DNA from: Acetobacter suratthaniensis | GTDB taxonomy: Bacteria > Pseudomonadota > Alphaproteobacteria > Acetobacterales > Acetobacteraceae | Assembly: GCF_017377745.1 (NCBI RefSeq) | Contig: NZ_JAFVMG010000003.1 | Location: forward strand, 124,001 to 188,000 | Direction of reading: 5' to 3' | Length of the DNA stretch: 64,000 nucleotides | Shown: one piece after another, positions 9,318 through 17,571 of the stretch | How the letters are laid out: every line of letters starts with the position of its first letter | How positions within the stretch are numbered: the first letter of the stretch is position 1 | The notes under the pieces: generated by a model | What the model was told of the DNA's origin: nothing | What the model saw: the letters and a program-made list of their open reading frames with translations, nothing else | The model's database searches: none | Translations under genes and position numbers: made by a program

Positions 9318-9343
9318 GAAAAAAACCTGCCTGAAAAGGCAGG
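9318..9343 (-). terminator. Riboswitch expression-platform hairpin abutting the receptor ATG
   Basis: On the minus strand CCTGCC, a six-base loop and GGCAGG form a 6-bp stem, followed by seven T residues and a C, then directly by the receptor ATG. GGCAGG is also the only ribosome-site-like sequence ahead of the ATG. The hairpin could therefore terminate transcription, sequester the ribosome site, or both. Confidence 0.7.
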
Positions 9344-9444
9344 GGTAGAGGGGGCAGATACGCCAGCACATGCCCGGCAAGGACACAAGACAAGACCGGG
9401 CAGACGCCATGCGTTCCTTCCCGGTCACCCCGCCGGTGGTTGCT

Positions 9445-9626
9445 GTCTTGCCTGGCAGGTCTCCTGGCTTGCGTGTCATCGCGTTAAGGCCCCTTCCCGA
9501 AGCCGGGTGGCTTCAGTGGTTCATGGCCCTTGCTCGACGCTTACAGTTGCGGGGACAGCACCGGATTTGCACCGGCTTCCCTCTTAGCCTTTGTAGAAAA
9601 CGGGTTTTCTCCAAAGGAACCAGACG
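9445..9626 (-). ncRNA. Cobalamin (B12) riboswitch
   Basis: Read on the minus strand, the leader contains the conserved elements of the cobalamin family in order: a GGTTCC start followed by an AT-rich hairpin, AGGGAAGCCGGTGCAAATCCGG, the core GCTGTCCCCGCAACTGTAA (around 9541-9561), then CCACTG, GGGAAGG, and the B12-box side GCCAGGAGACCTGCC (near 9455-9470). It lies between a TTGACA promoter and the receptor start. High adenosyl- or methylcobalamin is expected to lower receptor expression. The exact 5' and 3' limits are estimates. Confidence 0.95.
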
Positions 9627-9632
9627 CGCTGG

Positions 9633-9660
9633 AACATAAGTTTCAACTCCGGAATGTCAA
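9633..9660 (-). promoter_or_regulatory. Sigma-70-type promoter of the riboswitch-receptor transcript
   Basis: A perfect -35 TTGACA (complement at 9655-9660) is separated by 16 bases from TATGTT (complement at 9633-9638). Transcription would start near 9626, just ahead of the riboswitch P1 region. Confidence 0.7.
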
Positions 9661-9699
9661 GAACATGCCGAGTCTGTTCGTTACACGGCTGTGCGTGGG

Positions 9700-11064
9700 T
9701 TACTTAAAAGCCACGATCCGGTTGCGTCCAGTTATCTTGGCTTCATACAGGGCGCGGTCAGCCTGAGTGACAAGCGTGTTGATCTTGGTTTCGCCCTTGA
9801 AGGTTGTCACACCCCCCGAAACCGTCATGCGCAACTTGTTGCCGGTGGACGTGGTGACAACGGCTTGTTCCAGACTGCTGCGAATGCGCTCGGCGCAGGC
9901 CATCGCATCATCACGGCCGCGTTCGGTCAGCACGATCAGAAATTCCTCGCCCCCGTACCGGAACACGAAATCATTGCTGCGGATGGTGTTCATCAGCATT
10001 TCCGCAATAAACCGCAGGGTTTCATCGCCAATCAGGTGGCCGTGCTCATCGTTGATATGCTTGAAATGGTCAATATCGAGCAAAATCAGGCTGAATTCCT
10101 TGTCGTTTGTCAGCGAGAAGGTAATTTCATTTTGCAGCACAACATCAAGAAAGCGCCGGGTGAGTGCTTTTGTCAGAGGGTCTAGGCCGCTTTGCAGGGC
10201 TTCAACCCCCTGAAACAGGCGATTGGTCAGCAGGGTCAGGTCGTAGATGTTGTTTTTGAGAACAAGCGCGAAACCCGGCGGTATTTCCTTGTTCTTGCGA
10301 ATGTCATCAATACGCAGGTCTATTTTTTCGATCATGGCCTGTAGCAGGTTGTAATCTTCCATACCTTTGAACAGACCGTGCCCCTTATGGCTCATCCACA
10401 GTCCAAACTGGGATTCTCCAATGGTCTGAAGATTTTCGGGGCGCTGTTCGCACAGGCAGAACAGCGCCTGTGTGCTCCAGTCGAAAAAAGTTGTTTTCTG
10501 GGTTTCTTTTTCGAAATTGAGATCCTGCCCTAAAGACAGCATTCTGAAGGACTGATCCTGTTCTATTTTTTTCCTGAAATCGGAATTATAGGCCATGTTC
10601 ATGTATTTCAGAGCGAAATCAATCATGTACTGGCAGTATAGAATAGCTGTGATCTGGTCTTTTTCAGTATCGAATTTTTTGGCAATAAAAGAGTTGAGAC
10701 TGACCTTGATAAAAAAGAACGCGTAAGAAACCAGCCCCGGTGAAATTTCAAGCCGGGCATGGATTTCGCCCACGCGCCGTTGCAGGGCGATGAGTTCGGG
10801 CACATCGTCTTCCTGTGCGGGAAAAAGGCGCTCTACCCATGCCTGCAGGCTACCGCTCAGGCGCTTTTCGATCATGTCTTTTTCAAGAAACAGTGCGGCG
10901 TCAGGGTGTTCGATCAGGGCCGCATAAAAGGCTTGTACACAGGTGTGGCCATGTTCGTGCACAATATCACGCAGGCCGGAACGGATGAACGCCGGTGTTT
11001 GGGTGATAATGTACTCCCACTGTTTTTCAACTGGTAACAAATTGAAATGACTGTCGAAAAACAC
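9700..11064 (-). CDS. Globin-coupled diguanylate cyclase (heme oxygen sensor)
   Basis: The 454-residue protein probably makes cyclic di-GMP in response to oxygen. Residues ~10-165 match the globin-coupled sensor fold, with the proximal heme histidine candidate H102 in VGEIHARLEI. A helical middle domain (170-290) resembles that of DosC-type cyclases. The GGDEF domain follows, with active-site GGEEF at 371-375, the substrate segment DIDHFKHINDEHGH near 330-342, and an inhibitory RxxD site (RSND, 362-365) five residues ahead. The start is GTG with AGGGA nine bases upstream. No phosphodiesterase partner is adjacent. Cyclic di-GMP typically lowers motility and raises cellulose or biofilm output, a plausible link to the nearby flagellar genes. 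Confidence 0.92.
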   Translation of the reverse strand: MFFDSHFNLLPVEKQWEYIITQTPAFIRSGLRDIVHEHGHTCVQAFYAALIEHPDAALFLEKDMIEKRLSGSLQAWVERLFPAQEDDVPELIALQRRVGEIHARLEISPGLVSYAFFFIKVSLNSFIAKKFDTEKDQITAILYCQYMIDFALKYMNMAYNSDFRKKIEQDQSFRMLSLGQDLNFEKETQKTTFFDWSTQALFCLCEQRPENLQTIGESQFGLWMSHKGHGLFKGMEDYNLLQAMIEKIDLRIDDIRKNKEIPPGFALVLKNNIYDLTLLTNRLFQGVEALQSGLDPLTKALTRRFLDVVLQNEITFSLTNDKEFSLILLDIDHFKHINDEHGHLIGDETLRFIAEMLMNTIRSNDFVFRYGGEEFLIVLTERGRDDAMACAERIRSSLEQAVVTTSTGNKLRMTVSGGVTTFKGETKINTLVTQADRALYEAKITGRNRIVAFK

Positions 11065-11081
11065 GGCGGTTCCCTTTGTGA

Positions 11082-11110
11082 AATTTAGTGTGTCTTTGTC
11101 ATGCCGTCAG
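11082..11110 (-). promoter_or_regulatory. Candidate promoter of the globin-coupled cyclase
   Basis: On the minus strand CTGACG (complement at 11105-11110), 17 bases, then TAAATT (complement at 11082-11087). It lies 18 bases upstream of the GTG start, so the leader would be very short. Confidence 0.45.
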
Positions 11111-11243
11111 ACGTTATGTGCTGAGTAATACAATGATGCTTGCGGGCGGCTAGCAGTTTTATTTGCAAAACGCAACTTTTTTATGGTCGCAGAGCGCTGA
11201 TATGGCCCCCAAGGGGCCATGTTGTACGCAAAGGGGGCTGCGC

Positions 11244-12608
11244 TCAGCCCATCAGGGTATCCAGCAGCAATCGGCCATTCAGGACGATAACGAGTGCCGT
11301 AATCAGCCAGGCCAGTATGGCCAGCGGACGGGAGATGGCAAACTCCTTCATGATCTTGCGGCTGGAGACAAACAGAACCAGTGGAATAATGGCAAAGGGC
11401 AGTTGCAGGGATAAAATAACCTGACTGGCCAGCAGCAGCCGGTTGACGCCCTGTGCGCCATACAGCCACGCAACGATAAGCACGGGTATGATGGCCAGCC
11501 CACGTGTCAGCAGTCGTCGGCCCCAGGCTGGCAGGCGCAGGCTCAGAAACCCTTCCATAATGATCTGTCCTGCAAGGGTGCCAGTTACGGTGGAGTTGAT
11601 ACCGGCGGCCAGCAGCGCTAGGCCGAACAGGGTCGAGGCTACTCCCAAGCCTAACACAGGAGAGATCAGGCGGTAGGCTTCGTCTATTTCCGCAACCTGC
11701 TGGTGCCCAGTGGTATGAAAGGCCGCCGCCACGACCAGAATGGCCGCATTTACGAAGAAGGCGAGGGTCAGGGCCACGCCGCTATCCCACGAGGCCCAGC
11801 GAATGGCCTCGCGCCGCCCGGCGGAGGTACGCTCATAGGCGCGGGTCTGCACGATGGAGGAATGCAGGTAGAGATTATGGGGCATGACTGTCGCCCCGAT
11901 AATGCTGATAGCCACATACAGCATGGCCGGGTCACGGATGATCTGGGGGGAGGGGGCCAACCCGCGCAGCAGCGCCGCAGCAGGCGGGGCGGCTGCAATA
12001 ACCTGCACGACAAAACAGAGCGCTATGGTACCCAGCAGCGCAATAATGAACGCCTCAAGATAGCGAAAGCCTCGGTTCATGAGCAGCAGAACCAGCAGGG
12101 CATCCAGAACGGACAGGATACTGCCAATAATCAGCGGCAGGCCAAAGAGCAGTTGCAGGGCAATGGCGGTGCCGATGACTTCGGCCAGATCGCAGGCCAT
12201 GATCGCCAGCTCACAGGCCGCCCAGAGCGGCAGATTCAGGGCGCGGGGTAGAAAAGCCCGGCAGGCCTGCGCCAGATCCAGCCCCGAGGCAATGCCCAGC
12301 CGGGCCGCAAGAACCTGCAGCACAACAGCCATCAGGCTGGACAGAACAATGACGGAAAGCAGCGTATAGCCAAACTGAGCGCCTCCCTGCAGGTCGGTCG
12401 CCCAGTTGCCGGGGTCCATATACCCGACCGAAACCATGTAGCCCGGCCCGGAATAGGCCAGAAAGCGTCTGATCCAGTGCACATCGCTGCGAGGAACGCT
12501 GACACTGGCAAACACCCCGGACAGGCTCATCGGGCCGGTCTGTGTCGTGCCGGTCGGGCTGTCTGGAAGATGGTCAGGGAGAAGGGGAGAAGACTGTTGC
12601 TCCGACAT
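11244..12608 (-). CDS. mntH: Nramp-family Mn2+/Fe2+ transporter MntH
   Basis: MntH is an inner-membrane proton-coupled importer of divalent metal, mainly manganese. The 454-residue protein has about eleven hydrophobic segments and both Nramp signatures: [12 protein letters not shown] in the first helix (metal-binding Asp and Asn) and [10 protein letters not shown] in helix 6. The start at 12608 (MSEQQSS) has AAAGGAGAG upstream; an earlier in-frame start lacks a site. The gene follows the chemoreceptor on the same strand, with a strong hairpin between them, so it is probably transcribed separately. A 12-base palindrome lies just ahead of the gene. Confidence 0.93.
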   Translation of the reverse strand: MSEQQSSPLLPDHLPDSPTGTTQTGPMSLSGVFASVSVPRSDVHWIRRFLAYSGPGYMVSVGYMDPGNWATDLQGGAQFGYTLLSVIVLSSLMAVVLQVLAARLGIASGLDLAQACRAFLPRALNLPLWAACELAIMACDLAEVIGTAIALQLLFGLPLIIGSILSVLDALLVLLLMNRGFRYLEAFIIALLGTIALCFVVQVIAAAPPAAALLRGLAPSPQIIRDPAMLYVAISIIGATVMPHNLYLHSSIVQTRAYERTSAGRREAIRWASWDSGVALTLAFFVNAAILVVAAAFHTTGHQQVAEIDEAYRLISPVLGLGVASTLFGLALLAAGINSTVTGTLAGQIIMEGFLSLRLPAWGRRLLTRGLAIIPVLIVAWLYGAQGVNRLLLASQVILSLQLPFAIIPLVLFVSSRKIMKEFAISRPLAILAWLITALVIVLNGRLLLDTLMG

Positions 12609-12641
12609 GGGCGAAAGCTCTCCTTTGGGGCGGCGTGTCCC

Positions 12642-12653
12642 CATAGCGCTATG
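12642..12653. promoter_or_regulatory. Perfect palindrome upstream of mntH
   Basis: CATAGCGCTATG is a perfect 12-base inverted repeat about 34 bases ahead of the mntH ATG and downstream of the preceding terminator hairpin. Its position suits an operator for a dimeric metal-responsive repressor. It does not match a box I can name. Confidence 0.35.
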
Positions 12654-12659
12654 ATGCCA

Positions 12660-12693
12660 CCCCACCGGCCTATTACGGAGCAGGCCGGTGGGG
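12660..12693 (-). terminator. Hairpin after the chemoreceptor gene
   Basis: An 11-bp perfect stem (CCCCACCGGCC at 12660-12670 with 12683-12693) and a 12-base loop lie 11 bases after the chemoreceptor stop. A T-run is absent. Confidence 0.65.
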
Positions 12694-12704
12694 CAGAGGG
12701 CCGT

Positions 12705-14903
12705 TTAGCGCAGGGCGCGGCGTGCGCTGGTCTCGTTTTCGAGCCTGAAACGCTCCAGCATGCGGATGAGTGCCGCGCCACCAGAGGCCAGTGTGTGGGT
12801 GGTGGCGGTAATTTCTTCCGCCATGGCCACGTTTTTCTGGGTGTCCTGATCAACCTGCCCCATGGCGATGTTGATCTGTTGCAGGCTGGTGGACTGTTCT
12901 TCCGAGGCCTGAACAATGGAGCTCATGTGCTGGTTGATTTCCTGCACATCGGCCACAATGCTGTCCAGCTCTTGATTGGAACTGTTCACAAGCTGCACCC
13001 CGTTGCCAATCTGCTGGATAGAGGTGCTGATGATCGTGCGAATGCCCTTGGCGGCATCGGCTGAACGCTGCGCCAGATCGCGCACTTCCTGCGCCACTAC
13101 GGCAAAGCCCAGACCCGCATTGCCCGCACGCGCGGCCTCGATCCCGGCGTTGAGTGCAAGGATGTTGGTCTGAAATGCGATTTCGTTGATAACCGTGATG
13201 ATGTTCGAGATTTCCGTTGAGGATTTCTCAATCTCACGCATGGCTTCCACGGTACGGATCATGTTCTGGCGCGACTTTTCCGCACTGGACTGAGCCAGAT
13301 GAATGCGCTCCCCGGCTTCCAGCGCACGACTGGTCGAGTTTTTGACCGTTGTCGTGATCTGTTCCAGCGCTGCGGCGGTTTCTTCCGTATTGGCGGCCTG
13401 CTGTTCGGTCCGGCGTGCCAGATCGTCTACCGCCGCCTTGATTTCATCACTACCCACGGCAATGCTGCGGGCGTTACTGGCGACCTCGCTCAGCGTGGCC
13501 TGTAACTGCTCCGTGGAGTTGTTGAAGTCATTCCGCACATCATCCAGACCGCTCACGAATGTATCGTGTATCTGGTAGGACACATCGCCATCAGCCAGTC
13601 GCGCCAGAGCGGAGGCAAGGCTATCCACGGCAAACTTGATGTCTGCTGCGTCTTTGGCCGCCTTGCGTTCGCGGGAAAGGCGTTCTTGTTCCTGCTGGGC
13701 CTGCGAGGCCTTGATGTCCGCTTCAAGGCGCAGGCGCTCCTGTGCGTTGTCGCGGAAAACTTCCACGGCTTTTGCCATGTCTCCGATTTCGTCGCCACGA
13801 TCCAGACCGGCCACGGGAGACTGGATATCCCCATCGGCCAGCCCGCGCATGCGGCGCGTCATCTGGCGGATAGGCTTGCTCAGGCTGTGGGCCTGAAACC
13901 AGATGCACGCCATGGTAAGAGCGAAGGACAGGATAGCACCCAGCAGCATACGGTTGCGGGTGACGCCTGCCTTCTGCACCAGTGTTGTGCGCGGCACCAT
14001 GCCGACGACAACCCATTTTGCATCTGTGTCAGGAATGGAAATGAAGCGGGCCGCTTCGAACCATGCTGCGCCATCAGTGCCGTTAATAAAGCGCCCGCTG
14101 CTGTCTTTGCCAGCGATGAAAGCCGCGGTTTCGGCATCCACAGGTTTACCCACGAGGGCCGCATTGCTGTTGGCCACCCAGATATTGCCTGTACCGATCA
14201 GCCCGACTGTGCCTGTGCCAAGCGGCTTCAGGCTGGCGATAGCCGAATTGAGCGCGGTCAATTGCAGGTCTGTCGTGACCATACCAACTGCTTTGCCCGC
14301 ACGGCGCACAGGCACGCTGATGGTGGTCATCAGCACATCCTTGCCGTTGACCGGGTAAGTATACGGTGCGGTTACAACTGTCTTGTTATCATGCAGGGGC
14401 TGATCGTACCACGAGCCGGTGCCGGCTTCAGGCGTCATGATCAGCTTGTCCATGCCGCTTGAGCCATCGGGCTTGAGAAAGAAATACGGAACAAAACGTC
14501 CGGTGGAATCGGAATATTTGTGTGAAATATAGTTGGCGTCCCGTCCGTCCAGCGCGTTGGGTTCGAACGTCAGGGCATGCCCCACCACATTGGCGCGTTT
14601 CATGTCCAGCGCATGGGCAACCATGTCGCCCAGAGCATCACGATCAATCGTGTGGGTAGCGATCAGCCCGGAAACCGAGGCCGCCAGTATGCTGGTTTCC
14701 TGAGTAACACCGCCAATGGATTGGGCAATCGTATCGGCGTTGGAGGCAAGGGTTTCAACAAAAAGCTGGCGCGATCCCTCCAGTTCGGAAGAGGACATTT
14801 CCTTTACGCCAATCAGCATAACCACCGAGGTGGAAAACAGGCACATGACGCCGATAGCCAGAAACAGGCGTGTTCTTATGCCCAGTGAAGCCCCAAATTT
14901 CAT
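12705..14903 (-). CDS. Methyl-accepting chemotaxis protein with periplasmic Cache sensor
   Basis: This 732-residue transmembrane chemoreceptor controls the CheA kinase. A first membrane helix (~12-33) is followed by a periplasmic sensor (~35-315) with dCache features (SWYDQPLHDNKTVVTAPY, and a second half with TGTVGLIGTGNIWVAN). A second helix follows (~319-338), then a HAMP linker (SLSKPIRQMTRRMRGLADGD) and a second HAMP-like unit (LASALARLADGDVSYQI). The cytoplasmic part contains the invariant hairpin tip EIAFQTNILALNAGIEAARA. dCache domains usually bind small organic acids or amino acids; the ligand is unknown. The ATG at 14903 was preferred over an upstream TTG. Confidence 0.93.
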   Translation of the reverse strand: MKFGASLGIRTRLFLAIGVMCLFSTSVVMLIGVKEMSSSELEGSRQLFVETLASNADTIAQSIGGVTQETSILAASVSGLIATHTIDRDALGDMVAHALDMKRANVVGHALTFEPNALDGRDANYISHKYSDSTGRFVPYFFLKPDGSSGMDKLIMTPEAGTGSWYDQPLHDNKTVVTAPYTYPVNGKDVLMTTISVPVRRAGKAVGMVTTDLQLTALNSAIASLKPLGTGTVGLIGTGNIWVANSNAALVGKPVDAETAAFIAGKDSSGRFINGTDGAAWFEAARFISIPDTDAKWVVVGMVPRTTLVQKAGVTRNRMLLGAILSFALTMACIWFQAHSLSKPIRQMTRRMRGLADGDIQSPVAGLDRGDEIGDMAKAVEVFRDNAQERLRLEADIKASQAQQEQERLSRERKAAKDAADIKFAVDSLASALARLADGDVSYQIHDTFVSGLDDVRNDFNNSTEQLQATLSEVASNARSIAVGSDEIKAAVDDLARRTEQQAANTEETAAALEQITTTVKNSTSRALEAGERIHLAQSSAEKSRQNMIRTVEAMREIEKSSTEISNIITVINEIAFQTNILALNAGIEAARAGNAGLGFAVVAQEVRDLAQRSADAAKGIRTIISTSIQQIGNGVQLVNSSNQELDSIVADVQEINQHMSSIVQASEEQSTSLQQINIAMGQVDQDTQKNVAMAEEITATTHTLASGGAALIRMLERFRLENETSARRALR

Positions 14904-15155
14904 GAATATGTTTTCCCAACGACCGTATCGAATCAAATGAGGCCGCTACAACGGGGCGTGCGGGCAGCCGTAAGGGCATTTTAGCTGAGCTGGTTTCGGG
15001 TTGGGAGAGGCCCATGCCACAAAAAAGCCGTACATGTTAACATCTCGGAGAGAATGTTACCGGCGCGTGGTCATTTACAATGGCTGAAACGCTGAAAAAA
15101 CGCGCGTTGCAACGCTTTGACGTTGTGCAAGGCAATTAATTTTTCAGGGAAAAGA

Positions 15156-15231
15156 TGGTGCCCAAGACCGGGATCGAACCAGTGACACTGCGATTTTCAG
15201 TCGCATGCTCTACCAACTGAGCTACTTGGGC
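15156..15231 (-). tRNA. tRNA-Phe (GAA)
   Basis: Reading the minus strand gives acceptor GCCCAAG pairing with CTTGGGC, D-stem GCTC/GAGC, anticodon stem TGCGA/TCGCA with loop CTGAAAA (anticodon GAA), TTCGATC T-loop, and an encoded CCA end at 15158-15156. All arms pair. Confidence 0.97.
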
Positions 15232-15256
15232 ACCGCAGCCTTGCGGCGTGAGAGAG

Positions 15257-15285
15257 CATTTATCCCAGCACGGAGGGGAGATCAA
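15257..15285 (-). promoter_or_regulatory. Promoter of tRNA-Phe
   Basis: On the minus strand TTGATC (complement at 15280-15285), 17 bases, TAAATG (complement at 15257-15262). The -10 element is 25 bases before the mature tRNA. It begins just after the yacG stop codon. Confidence 0.65.
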
Positions 15286-15286
15286 G

Positions 15287-15490
15287 TCATCTTTCCTGAT
15301 TTATTTCAGGGCTGTCGTCTTTTTCGTCCTCAGCCGTGGGTTGGCCGGGTATGCGGTATGCCCCTGAAAACCATCGGCCCAGATCCACATCCGCGCAGCG
15401 CCGCGAGCAGAAAGGCCGGGTTGCCTGTGCTGCGGGTTGGCCGCAAATGGGGCAGGGGGGCAGTTTGGCGGTGCGGGCTGTGTCCGTCAT
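15287..15490 (-). CDS. yacG: DNA gyrase inhibitor YacG (zinc-binding)
   Basis: YacG is a small zinc protein that binds GyrB and inhibits gyrase in E. coli. The 67-residue product has the four zinc cysteines C13, C16, C28 and C32 (PPCPICGQ and [10 protein letters not shown]) and the family core [14 protein letters not shown]. Its ATG overlaps the TGA of the upstream RNase G-like gene by four bases (ATGA), indicating translational coupling. The order infA-maf-(RNase G-like)-yacG is conserved in alphaproteobacteria. Confidence 0.95.
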   Translation of the reverse strand: MTDTARTAKLPPCPICGQPAAQATRPFCSRRCADVDLGRWFSGAYRIPGQPTAEDEKDDSPEINQER

Positions 15491-16593
15491 GGCTGTTCAG
15501 GGCTCCAGTGCAGGTCTGGCAGTGCGGGGGCGAGAACCACGTTCAGGTTATGGCCAATCGCGCGCGCGCAGTCTGCCACGGCCTGTGGGTCCTGCTCCAG
15601 CGCGTGCAGGATTCGGCTGCCTGCAAGCAGGGTTGTGGTGCCGGGCGCGTAAGTTACGATATGGCGTAGGGCTGCCAGTGCTCGGCCATGCGGGCTGTTA
15701 AGCTGTTCAGGCAGGGAGGGCAAAACCCTCGGGCGCAGGATTTCAATCAACCCCAGAGCTGTCACCCCCAGACAGCGCGGGCGCAGGGGGTCTGCTAGCA
15801 GGGCTTCCTGTACTGGGGCCAGAAGCGCCTGACGCTTGCGGATAGCCAGCCCGGCAGGATCGATCAGAATGGCCCCCGAGAGGTTACGCAGCCTGATCTG
15901 GCGCATGAGGGCGGGTAGCACGGTTTTGTTGGCGGCGTATTGGGCTGTCTGTTTAGGGAGTACGCCCTGCGTGGGCGGCGCGTCCATATCGATGGCGATG
16001 AGAGCCGGGGTAGGGGTAACGGTTGCGGACAACCCGCCGGGCAAGGCTATGGCACTGTCCGCCAGGGCGGCGCAGGCGGCGGCGATGTCTTCTGGCAGGG
16101 GGTGGAAACCCTGCTGTTTTCTGTCGCGTAGCGGGGGTGGCACAACAGCGCCCGCTGCTGGGCTGTCCACGGCCAGACTGGCGGTTGGCCATAGTGCTGC
16201 AAGGCGCTCAAGCGGTGTCGGGCCGCTGGCAATCAGCCGGGGTGAACCTGAGTGGGCGCTCTCGGCAGAGCGTGTGCTGTCGGAGGGAGCCAGTTTGACA
16301 CGCACACCTTTGCCGCCCAGTGCGGCGCGTGTCACGATAACCGTTATGGCCTGCCCCTGTGTCAGAGGCGGGGCGTCTTTCGGTAAAGGCAGAAAGCCCG
16401 CTGTTTCCAGCCCGATGTCAACAAAAGCGCCGCCCATACCGGGTACCAGCGCCTCAATCCGGGCATGGAAAGAATCGCCAACATGATCGGGTGCACCGGG
16501 CCGCCACAGGGCAAAATCCAGCAGTTCGCCCTGTTCGGCTACGGCAAGGTGCATCTCGCCCGGATAATGGACGACATGCAGCACCTGACTCAC
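15487..16593 (-). CDS. Ribonuclease E/G family protein, reduced
   Basis: The 368-residue protein resembles RNase G but is shorter (RNase G ~490). An S1-like N-terminus ([20 protein letters not shown], ~51-70) is followed by a degenerate middle and a catalytic-type domain. Two aspartates matching the metal-binding pair of RNase E are present: D202 in LIAIDMD and D245 in ILIDPAGL. The zinc-link CPxC motif and later domains are absent. It starts with GTG overlapping the maf stop (GTGA) and ends overlapping yacG. It is probably an RNA-processing enzyme, but activity should not be assumed given the divergence. A full rne lies 3.3 kb away. Confidence 0.85.
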   Translation of the reverse strand: MSQVLHVVHYPGEMHLAVAEQGELLDFALWRPGAPDHVGDSFHARIEALVPGMGGAFVDIGLETAGFLPLPKDAPPLTQGQAITVIVTRAALGGKGVRVKLAPSDSTRSAESAHSGSPRLIASGPTPLERLAALWPTASLAVDSPAAGAVVPPPLRDRKQQGFHPLPEDIAAACAALADSAIALPGGLSATVTPTPALIAIDMDAPPTQGVLPKQTAQYAANKTVLPALMRQIRLRNLSGAILIDPAGLAIRKRQALLAPVQEALLADPLRPRCLGVTALGLIEILRPRVLPSLPEQLNSPHGRALAALRHIVTYAPGTTTLLAGSRILHALEQDPQAVADCARAIGHNLNVVLAPALPDLHWSPEQP

Positions 16594-17246
16594 GTCAGCC
16601 AGCCTCCGGCCTGCCCACGCAAAAGCTGTGCGGTTTCAAACAGCGGTAGCCCGATAACCCCTGAAGGGCTGCCGGAAACAAACCGGATCAGGCTTGCCGC
16701 AGCCCCTTGCAGGGCATAGCCGCCCGCTTTGCCCTGCCAGTCGCCATTGTCCAGCAGCGCATCGCGCTGGTCAGCACTCAGGCGTGAGAAAATAACGGCT
16801 GTTTCCACCAGACGCTCCGCATGGCGGCCCTGTGTCCATGCGGCGCTGGGCATGATGCTGAGCGCCGTCAGAACCATGTGTCGCCTGCCAGACAGCAGAT
16901 CGAGACAGGAGCGCGCCACATCGCGGCTTTCGGCTTTGGGGAGAATGCGCCTGCCAAGTGTCACAACGGTATCAGCCGCCAGAATAAGGGCAGGTTCGTT
17001 GATCTGCCCGGCTACGGCACGGGCTTTTTCGTCCGCCATGCGTCGGGCGTACTGGCGTGGCAGTTCGGCGCGGCGGGGCGTTTCGTCAATATCCGCAGGG
17101 CAGATACGATCCGGCACCAGCCCGATCTGACGCAGCAGTTCGACCCGGCGAGGAGAGGCAGAAGCCAGAACAAGCAGGGGGCGCGGACCCGTCTTGTCCA
17201 TACAGTCGGGGGCTGCCGCAGGGGTGTCCGGGCTGGAGGCGGGCAC
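16590..17246 (-). CDS. maf: Maf family nucleoside triphosphate pyrophosphatase
   Basis: Maf proteins hydrolyse non-canonical or specific nucleoside triphosphates to monophosphates and are linked to septum inhibition. Visible motifs are LVLASASPRRVELL (phosphate loop), AADTVV (catalytic Asp), and KAGGYALQGAA with SGSPSGVIGLPLFET near the C-terminus. The GTG at 17246 lies four bases after the infA stop and gives 218 residues; an internal ATG at 17201 would give 203 and is closer to the usual family N-terminus, but has no ribosome site. The stop overlaps the next gene. Confidence 0.93.
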   Translation of the reverse strand: MPASSPDTPAAAPDCMDKTGPRPLLVLASASPRRVELLRQIGLVPDRICPADIDETPRRAELPRQYARRMADEKARAVAGQINEPALILAADTVVTLGRRILPKAESRDVARSCLDLLSGRRHMVLTALSIMPSAAWTQGRHAERLVETAVIFSRLSADQRDALLDNGDWQGKAGGYALQGAAASLIRFVSGSPSGVIGLPLFETAQLLRGQAGGWLT

Positions 17247-17250
17247 GATG

Positions 17251-17469
17251 TTACTTGAAACGGAAGGTGATACGGCCTTTGGTCAGGTCGTAAGGGGTCA
17301 TTTCCACGTTCACCCTGTCGCCTGCCAGAACGCGGATACGGTTCTTGCGCATTTTGCCGCTGGTATGGGCCAGAATGACATGTTCGTTGTCGAGTTTGAC
17401 GCGGAACATGGCGTTAGGCAGCAGTTCGGTGACTGTGCCGCTGAATTCGATCATGTCTTCTTTAGACAT
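17251..17469 (-). CDS. infA: Translation initiation factor IF-1
   Basis: IF-1 binds the ribosomal A site during initiation. The 72-residue S1/OB-fold protein reads [20 protein letters not shown] and ends [12 protein letters not shown], essentially the universal IF-1 sequence. The start at 17469 has AAGGA five bases upstream; the longer open frame is not conserved. It is first in the infA-maf-(RNase G-like)-yacG operon. Confidence 0.99.
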   Translation of the reverse strand: MSKEDMIEFSGTVTELLPNAMFRVKLDNEHVILAHTSGKMRKNRIRVLAGDRVNVEMTPYDLTKGRITFRFK

Positions 17470-17512
17470 TGCATCCTTCGTTTGTTCGGGACTGAGAGAG
17501 GTTTGGTGAGCA

Positions 17513-17541
17513 GGTATGGTGGAGGGGGGCAGCGGGGTCAA
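17513..17541 (-). promoter_or_regulatory. Candidate promoter of the infA operon
   Basis: On the minus strand TTGACC (complement at 17536-17541), 17 bases, CATACC (complement at 17513-17518), 43 bases ahead of the infA start. The -35 is good and the -10 weak. Confidence 0.5.
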
Positions 17542-17571
17542 GCATTAGCTGTATTCCCGCTGCCGTAACGC

